Of a stretch of 64,000 nucleotides of DNA, positions 54,401 to 62,790 are shown piece by piece. Below the pieces are notes generated by a model that ran no database searches, had not been told where the DNA came from, and saw nothing but the letters and a program-made list of their open reading frames with translations. Position 1 is the stretch's first letter, and each line of letters begins with the position of its first letter. Made by a program: the position numbers and the translations under genes. The DNA lies in contig BROE01000018.1 in the NCBI GenBank assembly GCA_036571765.1, positions 12,890,694 through 12,954,693 of the forward strand, written 5' to 3'. This stretch comes from Plecoglossus altivelis. Taxonomy: Eukaryota > Chordata > Actinopteri > Osmeriformes > Plecoglossidae.

Positions 54401-57400
54401 TGCAGAGACCTAAGGCAGCCCCACAACATCCAAATGTTAATCACCCCGGAGCCTTGCCAGTGAGGAGCCCACCGACTACCTCAGTGACTTCAGCTTGGGT
54501 TGAGGAGATCCTCGAAAGTATTCCTTCCACTGTCCAACAACGGGTCTTGTCAACGTCAACAGCTCCCCACCCGAACTGTAAACAGTGTTGGTGAAGCATT
54601 GCTTTTCCTTCCTGAGATGCCAAATGGTTTGCCAGAATTTCCTTGAGGCCATCCAATAGTCCTTGTCCATGGCCCCCCTGAATTCCTCCCAGACCCGGGT
54701 TTTTGCCTCTGACCACCTGAGCCGCGACATGCTTGGCCTGCCGATACCTGTCAACTGTCTCGTGTCCCACAAGCCAACCTGGCTTGATAAGACTTCTTCC
54801 TCTGTTTGATCCGGTGTCCACCCCCGGGTTCGAGGATTGCCGCCATGACTGGCACCTTACAACCACAGCTGCGGGCTGCCGCATGGACAATGAAGGCTGA
54901 GAACATGGTCCACTCAGACTCAATGTCCCCAGTCCTGCCCGGGATCTGTGAGAAGCTCTCCTGGAGGTGCGAGTTGAAAATCCTGCTGACAGAGGGCTCC
55001 GCTAGGCGTTCCAAACACACCCTCACGATACCCTTGGGCCTGCCAAGTCTGTCCGGCTTCCTCGCCCAGCAGCGGATCAAACTCACAACCAGGTGGTGAT
55101 CGGTTGACAGCTCCGCCCCTCTCTATTCCCCGAATGTCCGAGATTCGTAGCCGCACATCAGAGGACACGACAACAAAGTAGTTCATCGACCTCTGGTCTA
55201 GGGTGTCCTGATGCCATGTGCACTGATGGACACCGTTGCGCTGGAACATGGTGTTTGTTATGGACAAACTGACAAGCACAGAAGTCCGATAACAAAACAC
55301 TTGAACTTGGGTTCACATGGGGGGGGGGGTGTTTTTCCCAATCACTCTTATCCAGCTGTCAATGTCCTTGCCCACGTGGTTGTTGAAGTCCTTTAGCAGA
55401 ACAATGGAGTCCACAGTCGGTACACTGTCCAGTACCCCTCGCAGGGACTCCAAGAAGACTGGGTACTCTGCTGTTTGGCCTGTAGGCCAACAGTGAGAGG
55501 CCTGTCCCTGGCTTGATGGTACAGGGACGCAACCCCTTCGTTCACAAGGGTAAACTCCAACATGTGTTGGCTGAGCTGTGGGGCTATAAGCAAGCCAGCG
55601 CTAGCTTAGGCAATGCCAGAGAAGTGTAGTGTCCAGCCTCTCTCAAGGATAGTGGATCTGGAACCCAAGCTGTGCGTGGGGGCAAGGTCAAATCTCGACC
55701 TCCCGCAGAAGCACGGGCTCCTTCCTCGCCAGCGAGGTGACATTCCATGTCCCCAGCGCTATAGAATGTACACATGGACTCGGTTGTCCAGGCACCTGCC
55801 CCGACCACTGCCCAAAACGCACTGCACCAGCCACTATGGTCCTTCCTGTGGGTCGTGGGCCTGCGGGAAGATGGTCCCATGTTGCTTTTTCGGGCTGTAC
55901 CTAGCCGGGTCCCGCAGGCCACCAGGCACTTGCCTGCGAGCAACCACTCCAGGCCTTGCTCCAGGCTGGGGCCCCGGTAACACCACTCCGGGCGACGTAG
56001 CGGATCTCATTGGTCCTGTCATCATAGGGGGGCAGGTGAACTGGGCTTAGTCTAGCTAGTCACCTAGGACCTGTTTGCCTTGGGTGACCCTACCAGTGGC
56101 ATGTTGCCCCAGACAACATAGCTCCTGAGATCATGCGAGCACTAAGACCCCTCCACCACATTAATGTGGGGTTTCAAGGAGGGGAGGAATGAAACAGGCT
56201 CAGTTGAATACATCCGAGAAGTTGGAACCTAAAGTCTTCCTTGACGTTTTTGGTGTAGAATGAAGTGAAATACAACATTGTGAATACACTGTCAGTGACT
56301 GACCCGAGTCTGAGATTAATGTTAAAACAGTGTAATGGGTAGGCAGTCTCACTCAGATTTCCAGTTTTACACAAATCGCCAAAATAATCGAACCTCCTGG
56401 CTAATGCCAGAACTTATTCGGTGTATATTTGACTGAACGCAAATTAGCTACGTATGAACTTTCTCTACCTTTCTGGTGCAGAATTCACCAAGATGAACCT
56501 CACCGAAACCCTGTAGCATTATAAGTGTACATGACATGTTTTGTCAGTATAACTGGATTAATTACACCATTTGACGTTTAAGATGTCACTGTGTTTATAC
56601 TTTTGACTGGAGACAACAATGGGATCTGTCAATAGAATACAACGTTTTGATAATACCAGGCTGTTATAGACCAACGGTAGTCTAACCTGCAACCTGTGTG
56701 ACATCCGTTACCCAATAAATTGCATTTTTGTAACTGAATGGACTAAACAACATGACGAATTAGACTATAAATGAAATAAAGCTCCAAGCATAGATGCAAT
56801 TTCCCCCTCAAAATGGGAATTACACAAATGTACATTGTAGAAGATCAAAAGTTGGACAACGAGAGCTAAATTAATTCATGTTTGTCAAACAAAAATAGGC
56901 TGACTGGAGATTTGAACTCAGGAGCATAACATTGTAAGTCAGCCTCTCTATTCTCTCTGTTTACGCAGCTGTGATTCAGTCATATTTTGACATATATAGG
57001 TGAAATGGCACATGGTACTTCAGAAAGATGCAATCCTGTTTAACTAAACAGATGATCAAACTTATGACAGGTCTAATGGCTGTGGCTGGCCCATATTGAT
57101 AGGATAGCATCTTGCAGTTGATGGAGATTTGTGGGATGCACTTCCAGGGCACGAAGCTCCCGTTCCACTACATCACAAAGATGCCAAAGATGTATGGGGA
57201 CGCTGGATGTGCATCCCACAAATCTCAAACTGCAAGATGCTATCCTATCAATATGGGCCAACATTTCTAATGAATGCTTTCAGCTCCTAGTTGAATCAAT
57301 GTCACGTAGAATTAAGGCAGTTCTGAAGGCGAAAGGGGGTCAAACACAGTATTAGTATGGTGTTCCTAATAATCCTTTAGGTGAGTGTACATATCAAATT

Positions 57401-59047
57401 TCAGGAATTTTGGAGTAAAGGGGCGCTGGAGAAATCACGTAGAGTTTGGGCATGGCTTATAGGTCCGCCTATAGGCGCATGTGGCCCACTAGCCACCAAG
57501 GAATAGTGGGTGACCTGTTGCATCATTTGCCCAAATTGGAAAAAATCAGGTTGAGGTCTCTTTGAGGTATGGAGCCACTTCATGGAGAAGAAAAATATTA
57601 CTGACAAAAACAATAGGTTTACTTCTACCGGAGGAACCCTAATGACAGATTGGCAAAGGCAAGTTCATTTTCTGACCTTGCCTTTAGTTCATGCAAGATG
57701 TGCCATCCAGCAATCGTTACATTGTCAGTAACAACACCTTGTCTGAAGACTTTGGTCATTTGACCCCTAACCATGCTAGGAAGAAAGAGAAAACCAGCTC
57801 AACGCTTCTGCTGTTAAACTGTGGTGTGCAGATGATGTACTCCAGGTATTTATTTCTTGAATTGAACTGGCTCTTTATTCCTTCTAGTTGGACCTAATCA
57901 CTGACCTGCTTGGCACCCCACCTCTCTCTGCCATGGCATCTGCCTGTGAAGGAGCCAGGGCCCACATCATGAGAGGACCACACAAACCGGTACTTGGCCC
58001 ATCTACACAACACCACTCCACCAAACCACTGTCTTGACAGATGTCGGGCAGTTTTTGTCTGTGTTATAGACATAACGTAATCAAAGATCAGTTACTCCAC
58101 AGGTAGTTGTTTACTAAGTTTTCATGAGCCAGTACATATTGATATTTTAAGATATTTGTATTTTGTTTTATCTTGCTTACAGCCCTCACTCTCAGTGTTG
58201 TACATGCTCTCAGACGGTGCAACTCATGAGGCAGTGCACTTGTTGTGTCGGATGCTGGTCTTTGACCCTGTAAGTACATACAAACATTGTGGTGTAATTG
58301 TAATTCCAGTTATAATCATAGATGGCTCTGTATGTAATGACAGTTGATGAGAAATATCTTCCCCGTATCTCGTGTACTTAGTCTAAGAGGATCTCGGGCA
58401 GTGATGCTCTCTCCCACCCGTATCTGGATGAGGGCCGATTGCGTTACCACACCTGCATGTGCCAATGCTGCTACTCTGTACCCAGCGGCCGTGTGTATAC
58501 ACGCGACTTTGAGCCGCCTGCCGACAGGCCTTTCAGCCACAGCTATGAACACAGTCTGCTCTCTGTCTGGCAAGGCAAAGGTGAACAGGGGATATTGTTG
58601 TTCTTTTTCATTTCTTTGAACTGTCATTTAAACCCATGTTTTTCACAGAAAAAATTACATATTGTGTTATTGATAGCTCTAGCAAGCCATTATAAAATCT
58701 GACCCTACTTCTGAAAATGAATGAGAAAGTTAATAAAAATAATTGTATAACAGAGGGAGTACTCATTTGTGTTCATAGATTGGCAATATTGTTTTTTACT
58801 CAGAGCTCATACATCGCTTCATAACTGAGCATCAGCAAGGGAAACGAGTGCCACTATGCATCAACCCCCAGAGCGCGGCTTTTAAGACCTTCATTAGGTG
58901 AGCAAGTGGGGAAGGGAGGTGAAGGGTCAAAGACCATGCATTATAATTGATTGTGTCAAGCATAACAGGCTAAATACAATACCTTATGTTCTTTTCAGGT
59001 CTACTGCTTGGCATTCCTCAAAGGTGTCCAGGAAAGAAGAGAGATGA
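39421..59047 (+). CDS. nlk2: Nemo-like kinase, type 2
   Basis: NLK-family proline-directed Ser/Thr kinase related to MAPKs, acting in Wnt/beta-catenin (TCF/LEF phosphorylation), Notch and TGF-beta pathways. Coding exons: 39421-39728, 46905-47034, 47229-47284, 49213-49319, 49587-49672, 49949-50158, 57888-57989, 58183-58269, 58382-58580, 58804-58897 and 58999-59047. All phases agree; 475 residues. Kinase motifs are intact: glycine loop GYGAFG (95-100), ATP lysine K117 (VALKK), HRDIKPGN with D214, DFG D232, and the NLK-specific TQE in HMTQEVVTQYYRAPE (248-250) in place of the MAPK TEY. The NLK signature segments NVFQNLVSCKRVFREL and CINPQSAAFK are present. The N-terminus (MAFHSTGRQAVCSNLFPG) is short and Ser/Thr/Pro/Gly-rich, lacking the His/Ala/Gln runs of NLK, which with the divergent C-terminus points to nlk2. 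Introns 1 and 6 exceed 7 kb and are full of transposons. Intron 3 looks U12-type. Confidence 0.96.
39868..40118. repeat. Dispersed repeat, shared with 31308-31572
   Basis: GTGCTCTGTGCCCGTGATGC, then AGATTAAGATG and later GGGCAGTGCCTGTGATGTAG with CTACATATTTCTCAGATCAC follow the same order as in maz intron 2. It lies in nlk2 intron 1. The family is unknown. Confidence 0.5.
40376..41566 (-). mobile_element. Tc1/mariner-like DNA transposon, degraded
   Basis: The right end carries ATTGTGAATAAAATAAAAGT, then CGTCCCAACTTTTGG and a TA at 41567-41568. The inverse of this region recurs at about 40440-40500 (CATATCAAATGTTTAAACTG), giving long inverted repeats. The minus strand encodes a helix-turn-helix segment RKMAKRLKSSSCTVYNIIQR followed by GQGRKP, typical of Tc1-like transposases. 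The left terminus is eroded, so that edge is approximate. It sits in nlk2 intron 1. Confidence 0.7.
41761..43187 (-). mobile_element. I/Nimb-like LINE, 5'-truncated, nested in Tc1
   Basis: The minus strand encodes reverse transcriptase from KAPGVDEIRPEYLKSL and VPLDWQTGVVVPLYKKGDRR (about 43180-43010) through broken middle frames to ELSQKAKLSIYRSIYVPTLT, YGHELWVMTERTRSRIQAVE and SSVTREELRLEPLLLHVERS, ending ASLLRLLPPRPGPG. The tail is ATCC repeats (ATGGATGGATGG in LINE sense). The clade assignment is from memory of these motifs. At least three frameshifts inactivate it. It inserted into the Tc1 left repeat, just after AATGTTTCAG. Confidence 0.85.
43437..44091 (-). pseudogene. Tc1-like transposase, broken
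   Basis: The minus-strand frame from 44091 reads QFHQSGKGYKAISKALGLQR, then TTVRAIIHKRQKYGTVENLP and RSGRPG, the paired-type helix-turn-helix DNA-binding domain. A frameshift follows, then NKNCGGTKRTEKL and, in the next frames, FGKILCGLTRQTLNF and TPHFRKRTLFQ, the catalytic region around the first DDE residues. The C-terminal end with the last acidic residue is missing, replaced by the LINE insertion or deletion. Confidence 0.88.
44273..45064. other. nlk2: nlk2 intron 1: repeat-like sequence, no gene
   Basis: The piece at 44350-44400 (CTGAACTTCCCATCAC) is the inverse of GTGATGGGAAGTCAC at 62198, a fragment of the same dispersed element. The stretch 44620-44830 has TCGATT-rich, repeat-like texture, and a palindrome plus GATA repeats lie at 44850-44900. 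Confidence 0.4.
44850..44900. repeat. 36-bp perfect palindrome followed by GATA repeats
   Basis: TCTATAGATCTATATCTA and its exact inverse are centred at 44867/44868 (44850-44885), then GATA repeats to about 44900. Every base in the 36 bp pairs. Confidence 0.93.
45065..45490 (-). mobile_element. Rex1/CR1-like LINE, 3'-end fragment
   Basis: The minus strand reads GRITADTSHPGQGLFEPLPS and GRRLRSIRTRTSRYKNSFFP, then SAVGLMNTL and a stop: the LINE C-terminus related to, but clearly different from, the one at 5605-6167. Its 3'UTR ends in a GATTCTGATTTAC tail near 45065. Confidence 0.8.
45491..46904. other. nlk2: nlk2 intron 1, last part: nothing recognised
   Basis: No coding exon, RNA or classified repeat was seen between the LINE fragment and the acceptor AG at 46903-46904. 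Short direct repeats of GGGCATAAC/GTTAAGCTAGGGC-type words at 46380-46430 hint at an old repeat. Confidence 0.35.
47285..47293 (+). promoter_or_regulatory. nlk2: U12-type 5' splice site, nlk2 intron 3
   Basis: The only donor that keeps the reading frame after exon 3 is GTATCCTTT, an exact match to the minor-spliceosome consensus RTATCCTTT and a poor U2-type donor. With the acceptor at 49211-49212 it rebuilds the Ile codon of the conserved EEIYVITEL segment. Confidence 0.85.
47749..48321 (-). pseudogene. Tc1/mariner-like transposase, inactive
   Basis: The minus-strand frame reads NMCCGQMNQCFRYFWGEMDT (about 48150), SQGLTWYGVLSVPLAKVTCT, QVNAKPHFAHITKSWLRRKR and LDWPACSPDLSPIENVWRIL with KRK, the second half of a Tc1-like DDE transposase. 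The second catalytic Asp, normally in a QDN context before AKPH, is Val (QVN). The final Glu in IEN is kept. The N-terminal third is not intact and the C-terminus is cut by a stop after KRKIATT. Inactive. Confidence 0.88.
48528..48853 (+). mobile_element. tRNA-derived SINE nested in Tc1
   Basis: The head GTGGCCTGATAGTTAGGGAG followed by TTGGGCTTGTAACC is box-A-like and CTGGTTCGATTCTCGC is a box B: a tRNA-like 5' region. The body includes TTGAGCAAGACACCGAACCC and CCACTGCTCCGGATG, the core of a common fish tRNA-SINE type (HE1-like from memory). It lies within the Tc1 element's inner right part. Confidence 0.8.
49190..49212 (+). promoter_or_regulatory. nlk2: U12-type branch site and acceptor, nlk2 intron 3
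   Basis: TTCTTTGAC at 49190-49198 differs by one base from the U12 branch-site consensus TTCCTTRAC. The branch adenosine (49197) is 15 nt from the end of the intron at 49212, within the short spacing expected of U12 introns, and there is no strong polypyrimidine tract between it and the AG. Confidence 0.8.
50205..51000. repeat. Unclassified dispersed repeat, nlk2 intron 6
   Basis: The texture is that of a common fish repeat: AAGCAGCAAAGCCACCT at the start, GGTCATATCTCAGCAACTCC and ACACCAAACTTAGTATAATC in the middle, and CCTCATTGCTGCTTGCAGCT at the end. A related start/end pair recurs at 51470-51525 (CCTGCTTGCAACTATATT, AAGCAGTGAAGCCACCTTTT). No coding capacity was recognised. Confidence 0.5.
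51660..51910 (+). mobile_element. RecQ-type element, 3'-end fragment (copy 2)
   Basis: It aligns with 26530-26795: TTGCAATTACTACTTTCACAATGATAATG against ATTACAATAACTACTTTGAC, then TTTTCTGCAAAACTGTAG, GAACAATCACATACTT and GAAGTGATAACATTCTG in the same order. An internal part is deleted relative to copy 1. Confidence 0.6.
51911..53588. other. nlk2: nlk2 intron 6: unassigned sequence
   Basis: No exon or RNA. Between 52740 and 53565 the word CCATGGAAAACAGGGATG and its variants recur in both orientations (52747, 52843, 52972, 52993, 53477), suggesting an unclassified repeat with internal inverted copies. Confidence 0.35.
53598..53655 (+). mobile_element. TTAA-type MITE fragment
   Basis: ATTTACGTGACAACACGGGT, then GGCAAATGACGAATGAAAC, matches the inverse of 27430-27490 almost base for base. 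A second fragment of the same family lies at 56310-56400, on the other side of the LINE but in permuted order. Confidence 0.6.
53656..56190 (-). mobile_element. I/Nimb-like LINE, long degraded copy
   Basis: This is the longest copy of this family in the window. From the 5' end (about 56190, minus strand) it holds a GC-rich region, then broken pieces of an endonuclease-like ORF (55100-55960), a linker with LIKPGWLVGHETVDRYRQAK and QCWTVEGIL-like segments (54440-54920), and reverse transcriptase pieces (54380-53790: PVHMCFVDLEKALDHVHRGV, CMTRTGAVFALPVVSQTCSR). It ends in RSQLRCLGHRFQMPP and GGAFGEESLGLPAQT near 53656. Every ORF is broken by stops and frameshifts. It sits in nlk2 intron 6. Confidence 0.82.
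56310..56400 (+). mobile_element. TTAA-type MITE fragment
   Basis: TTAAAACAGTGTAATGGGTA, then CTCACTCAGATTTCCAGTTT and TACACAAATCGCCAAAATAA, align with the reverse of 27600-27695. This block precedes, in family order, the piece found at 53598. Confidence 0.6.
56896..57072 (-). repeat. tRNA-like SINE unit (reverse copy)
   Basis: Reversed, it reads GAGTTCAAATCTCCAGTCAG preceded by a tRNA-like head and followed by CTGTCATAAGTTTGATCATC in the sister order, TGTTTAGTTAAACAGGATTG and TTTCTGAAGTACCATGTG. The downstream half matches the units at 30920-30990 and 31100-31170. Confidence 0.55.
57085..57390 (+). mobile_element. Tc1/mariner-like remnant with internal inverted duplication
   Basis: The + strand reads LQDAILSIWANISNECFQLL, VESMSRRIKAVLKAKGG and QTQY, the C-terminus of a Tc1/mariner-like transposase, then GGTGTTCCTAATAATCCTTT and AGGTGAGTGTA, a typical terminal sequence. 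About 50 bp of the coding part (57209-57261) is repeated in inverse at 57088-57140, including ATTGATAGGATAGCATCTTG. Confidence 0.75.
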
Positions 59048-61260
59048 GAGAACATAGTGTGTCCAAAATTAATATCATGCTAAATGCATACTAGGCGGTT
59101 ATTGATTTGAAAATGACCCAGGTTGATTTGGATCTCTGTGGGAGGGAACTGTGATGGAAGGATCATGCCAGTCTTATAAAAAATCTGACCGATGGCTATA
59201 TGATCATAGAAAACAACTACGAGTACCACATTTCACTTGAAAACTTGTCTCTAAAGGAAAACATTTTACAATAGTATAAACTTAACTTCTTGCTACTTCA
59301 GACTGCTAATCTAAAGTGTAAAGTTGCTGCTGGCCTAAAAGGAATTTTGAAAGAAAAAGAAGCTGAATAATTAGTGAGAAGTGTAGTGATAGTAGACTTG
59401 TATTTGCTTGCTGCAATGTGGCTGATATTAGAGGAGGAAAGTGACTTTGATTATTTGTTAAATTGTTTGCTCCATGTTTGTCATTCCAGTCTTGTGCAAT
59501 AAGGAACACATCAGCCACTGTACTGAATGACAGATGCGCGTAGACCCCCCTACCCCAACCTTTCCACTTCAAAAATATTTTGTTTGGTGGGTTTAAAAAA
59601 ACAAATCATATAATTGTGATATTTGTGTAAATCCCCACTGTCACCAGACGAGATGCATTTTTGCATCAAATATAACATGGCTTTCGCTATTTGCGGCAAT
59701 CATGGACTGTATTGAGTTTAGTGATTCAAATTACTCCATCCTGATGTGTTAATGTCTATCCTTCATCAAAAAATGTAAAATAATAAAAGAAATCTCTTTA
59801 GAAATGGGAAATTAATCAATGAATACCTGTATTGGGGGCATTGGTGGGTAAAATGTACTATGCTAGCTCAAAAGACCAAACTTTAAATTGACCATGTTTT
59901 ATTTTTTTTAACGTTTTCTTTGTTTTGTTTTTTAAGGGGGGGGGGGCAACGCATGTATGATTGAGTGGTGTTATATTATCTATTTATTGTATTTGTATTT
60001 TCTAGCATTAGTGGCAGTAGACAGTACTTTGAGATTATTCTTAAATCCTGTTGTGTTGATTCAATACTGAGCACACTTTGCTTCAGTTATCTTTATTATT
60101 ACCTCAACAACTTCTGAGATCTAGAGGGGAAGCCAGTAAACACTGGGTCTGTATATACATGGAACAAGCTGAACTACTGTGTACTGTAATGTGATGTAAT
60201 TCCTTTGAATGATATCACACCGTTTTTATGGGTCTCAACTCATTTCCTAAACCATCACAGCTTTTGTGAAGACAGTGGTTAGTCAAGAGGAATCCGTATG
60301 GTAACAATGACACCTGGCTCTCTGAAAGGCAAGGCATAACTGTTCATACTGCAGAAACCTGTCCGGACGTACCTCCAGAAATGCACATGTTGGTTGATTT
60401 AAAACGAGGCATTTTTCTTTCTGTCTCACTTTCGATAGAGTAGCATTGAAGAAAGATCATTGTTTGCTGCTTTTAAAATTGTTTAATTCAGTTTAAGGCT
60501 CAGGTGTCCCATAGCAGACTGTGAAAACTGACAATACAAGCACCGGACGTTCACCAACACGTTTGCCTAGCCCTAAATTGGGATTTACATCATGAACATG
60601 GCAGTCGTATGGCAGTCTTTCACTAGTTACGGTTCTACCAGTAAAGTAGAAGTTCATTATTAAACACAGTATTAATTTTAACATTATTTGACCACAGAAC
60701 CTCATTGTTGGATGTACCTTGCTCATAGCTGTGTTTTAGAAACAAATTCAGTTTAAACTATTCCACCACTCAAGGCCATTAAGGAGTATAAGAATGTTAC
60801 AAATGTATGCATGTGCATACTATGGTCTAAACAGAGAGCTTGGAATTGAATGCTTTTGAGTGTTCAGTTGTAGTAGTCAACACTGACAACTCTTCATTTT
60901 TATTAATTGATTTAACCTAATTAGGCCATTGTTATAATTTATGTTTGTGACGTGATTCCTAAATTGCCCATTGTTGGTTATGCAATGTTGAACTTTTGTC
61001 AGTAGAATTTTAGAATAGATCACCAGGGTTGGTTCCTTCAACTCTCCCATGCACACTCTCTAAATATTTGATATCTTTGGTATGTATGTGTAAATAGAAT
61101 GTAAATCAGACTAGTTTTCCTTTGTTTGGATTTTGTCAGTAGGTTTGAGGGAGAAATTAAAAGCAGTTTAAGTGCTTTGTTGCTAGATAGACATGGGGGA
61201 GCGGCACTTCACCTGGTAATCTATATTGCGTAGACTTTATTCAATAAAATATATTTGTGT
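59048..61260 (+). other. nlk2: nlk2 3'UTR and downstream
   Basis: AT-rich sequence after the nlk2 stop without recognised repeats, consistent with a long kinase 3'UTR. Candidate polyadenylation signals are at 59782-59787 and, with better downstream context, 61243-61248. A G-run of about 11 lies at 59936-59946. Confidence 0.45.
61243..61248 (+). terminator. nlk2: Polyadenylation signal, nlk2 (distal)
   Basis: AATAAA followed by ATATTTGTGTTGATTATG, a GT/T-rich downstream region. It is about 2.2 kb after the stop. The alternative proximal signal is at 59782. Confidence 0.45.
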
Positions 61261-62194
61261 TGATTATGAATATAAAACCAATGTTGAATACTGCTGTTTT
61301 GAAAATGTATTTCCTTTTATTTTGTCATTTTTAGGAAAGGATTTTGATTTGTTCCCAACCAATACTTGAATTTCATAAAACATTTCTAAAATAAAGGATA
61401 GGTAAATGAACAGTTCCTGGAGAATATATATTAGATTTGTACTTGTGTTACACTGCTTTGTTTATTTGTACAACATTTTCCTTCAAACTCATTAAACCAG
61501 TTGTCATCTGAGACATTAGTACAATTGTCTTTATAACTGTGCATCAAAAGATGAACTATCCACACTGGGAACATGGATCACTTTATGATGGTCACCATCA
61601 ATGAGTCAAGATAAACCGTAATTTATTGAGTATGCTTTAAGACAAAACTTATTTTTTGAAGTAATGGTTTTTTAAACAAATTTTATTTTTGATTTTTCTC
61701 ATGCTATGTAAGCCTTATCATATATACCTGTTACTAGTTTTGCCACTGTTCAGAATGACAAGTAAACTGATAAACTCAGGCTGGTTGTAATTCAATTTTC
61801 TTTCAAAAGGAAGTGGCTGAGTTGTGGTGATGTGCATGTAGTATTCTGACATATCTGGTGATCTAAATTCAATTCTAAATTTTACTGAAAGTCTTCACTG
61901 GGTCCCAGGTGGGAAACAATATCTGCGGAAAAGCATTTACATTTTGTGAACGCTACAGACTTTAATTTAACAGCAACTTTATGTTAAAATACTCAGCTAT
62001 GAACAATCTTTGTTTAAAATGGGTTTTTTTTTCATATAAGTATTTGAAAACTCAAAGGTTGCTGGAAGCATATCTTCGTACTCATTAAAAGATTACTGAT
62101 TCGGGTAATATGCTAATATCCCATGCCACACACATGGCGTGCGACCGCCGATTTGTTCTAGGTTGACCGGTGAAAGAGCAGTGTGGATGAGTGA
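61261..62194. other. Intergenic, no gene seen
   Basis: AT-rich sequence downstream of nlk2 with no assigned feature. Confidence 0.35.
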
Positions 62195-62790
62195 TGGGAA
62201 GTCACTAATCTCGTTAGGAATCTCGTTCATTCAGAAGAACAAATCTTTTTTCCAGTCAATCGTTCATTTCAACTGGGGGGAGGGGTTATACATTTATCTA
62301 TGATAAACATTTATCACGCAACACAATTACGCTTCACTGATGTCCCCCAAAACTGCCCCCCCCCCCAAAAAAAAATCCCTGAATCAAAACACCCCTAACC
62401 TCATTTAATCAAATCAAAGATTGACGTAACCTGCAATCAAAAAACAAATCATCAAAAAACGCATATCATTCACTTTGAGAAACCTTAGTCACGTGAAAGC
62501 AAATGACAAAAACAAATCCTTTCTGTTATATTTTCGGAACATATGTATTAAGATCGCTTTAAAAATGATCTGAAGAACTCGTATCCGAAGAAAACAGTTG
62601 CTGTTTCCCTTGGTTTCCGTTTCCACTACAAGTACTGAGCCTTTGCAGGTCACGTGAAAAATGATCCAAAGACTCATATGTGAAGACCAAGTCGAGAAAT
62701 GAACAAAACATTTCTTTTTCCGCTAGCTCCTAGTACTGAGCATATGCAGGTCACGTAAAAAAGAACGAAAGACTCATACCTGAAACACAA
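62195..62790. repeat. Dispersed element with a tandem unit of about 120 bp
   Basis: It starts GTGATGGGAAGTCACTAATC and CGTTCATTCAGAAGAACAAA, a terminal-type sequence also found in reverse at 44385. Downstream, the block around AGTACTGAGCCTTTGCAGGT, CACGTGAAAAATGATCC and AAAGACTCATATGTGAAG is followed about 115 bp later by a second diverged version (AGTACTGAGCATATGCAGGT, CACGTAAAAAAGAACG, AAAGACTCATACCTGAAA). This is probably a non-autonomous DNA transposon. Confidence 0.5.

Noticed and set aside
53598..56400. Considered a single MITE split by the long LINE.
   Set aside because: The two flanking MITE pieces have the same orientation but are in permuted order, so a simple insertion does not explain them.
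39421..59047. Considered a MAPK (ERK/p38) or NLK1.
   Set aside because: The activation loop is TQE, not TxY, and the VSCKRVFREL and NPQSAAFK segments are NLK-specific. The short N-terminus without His/Ala runs favours nlk2 over NLK.
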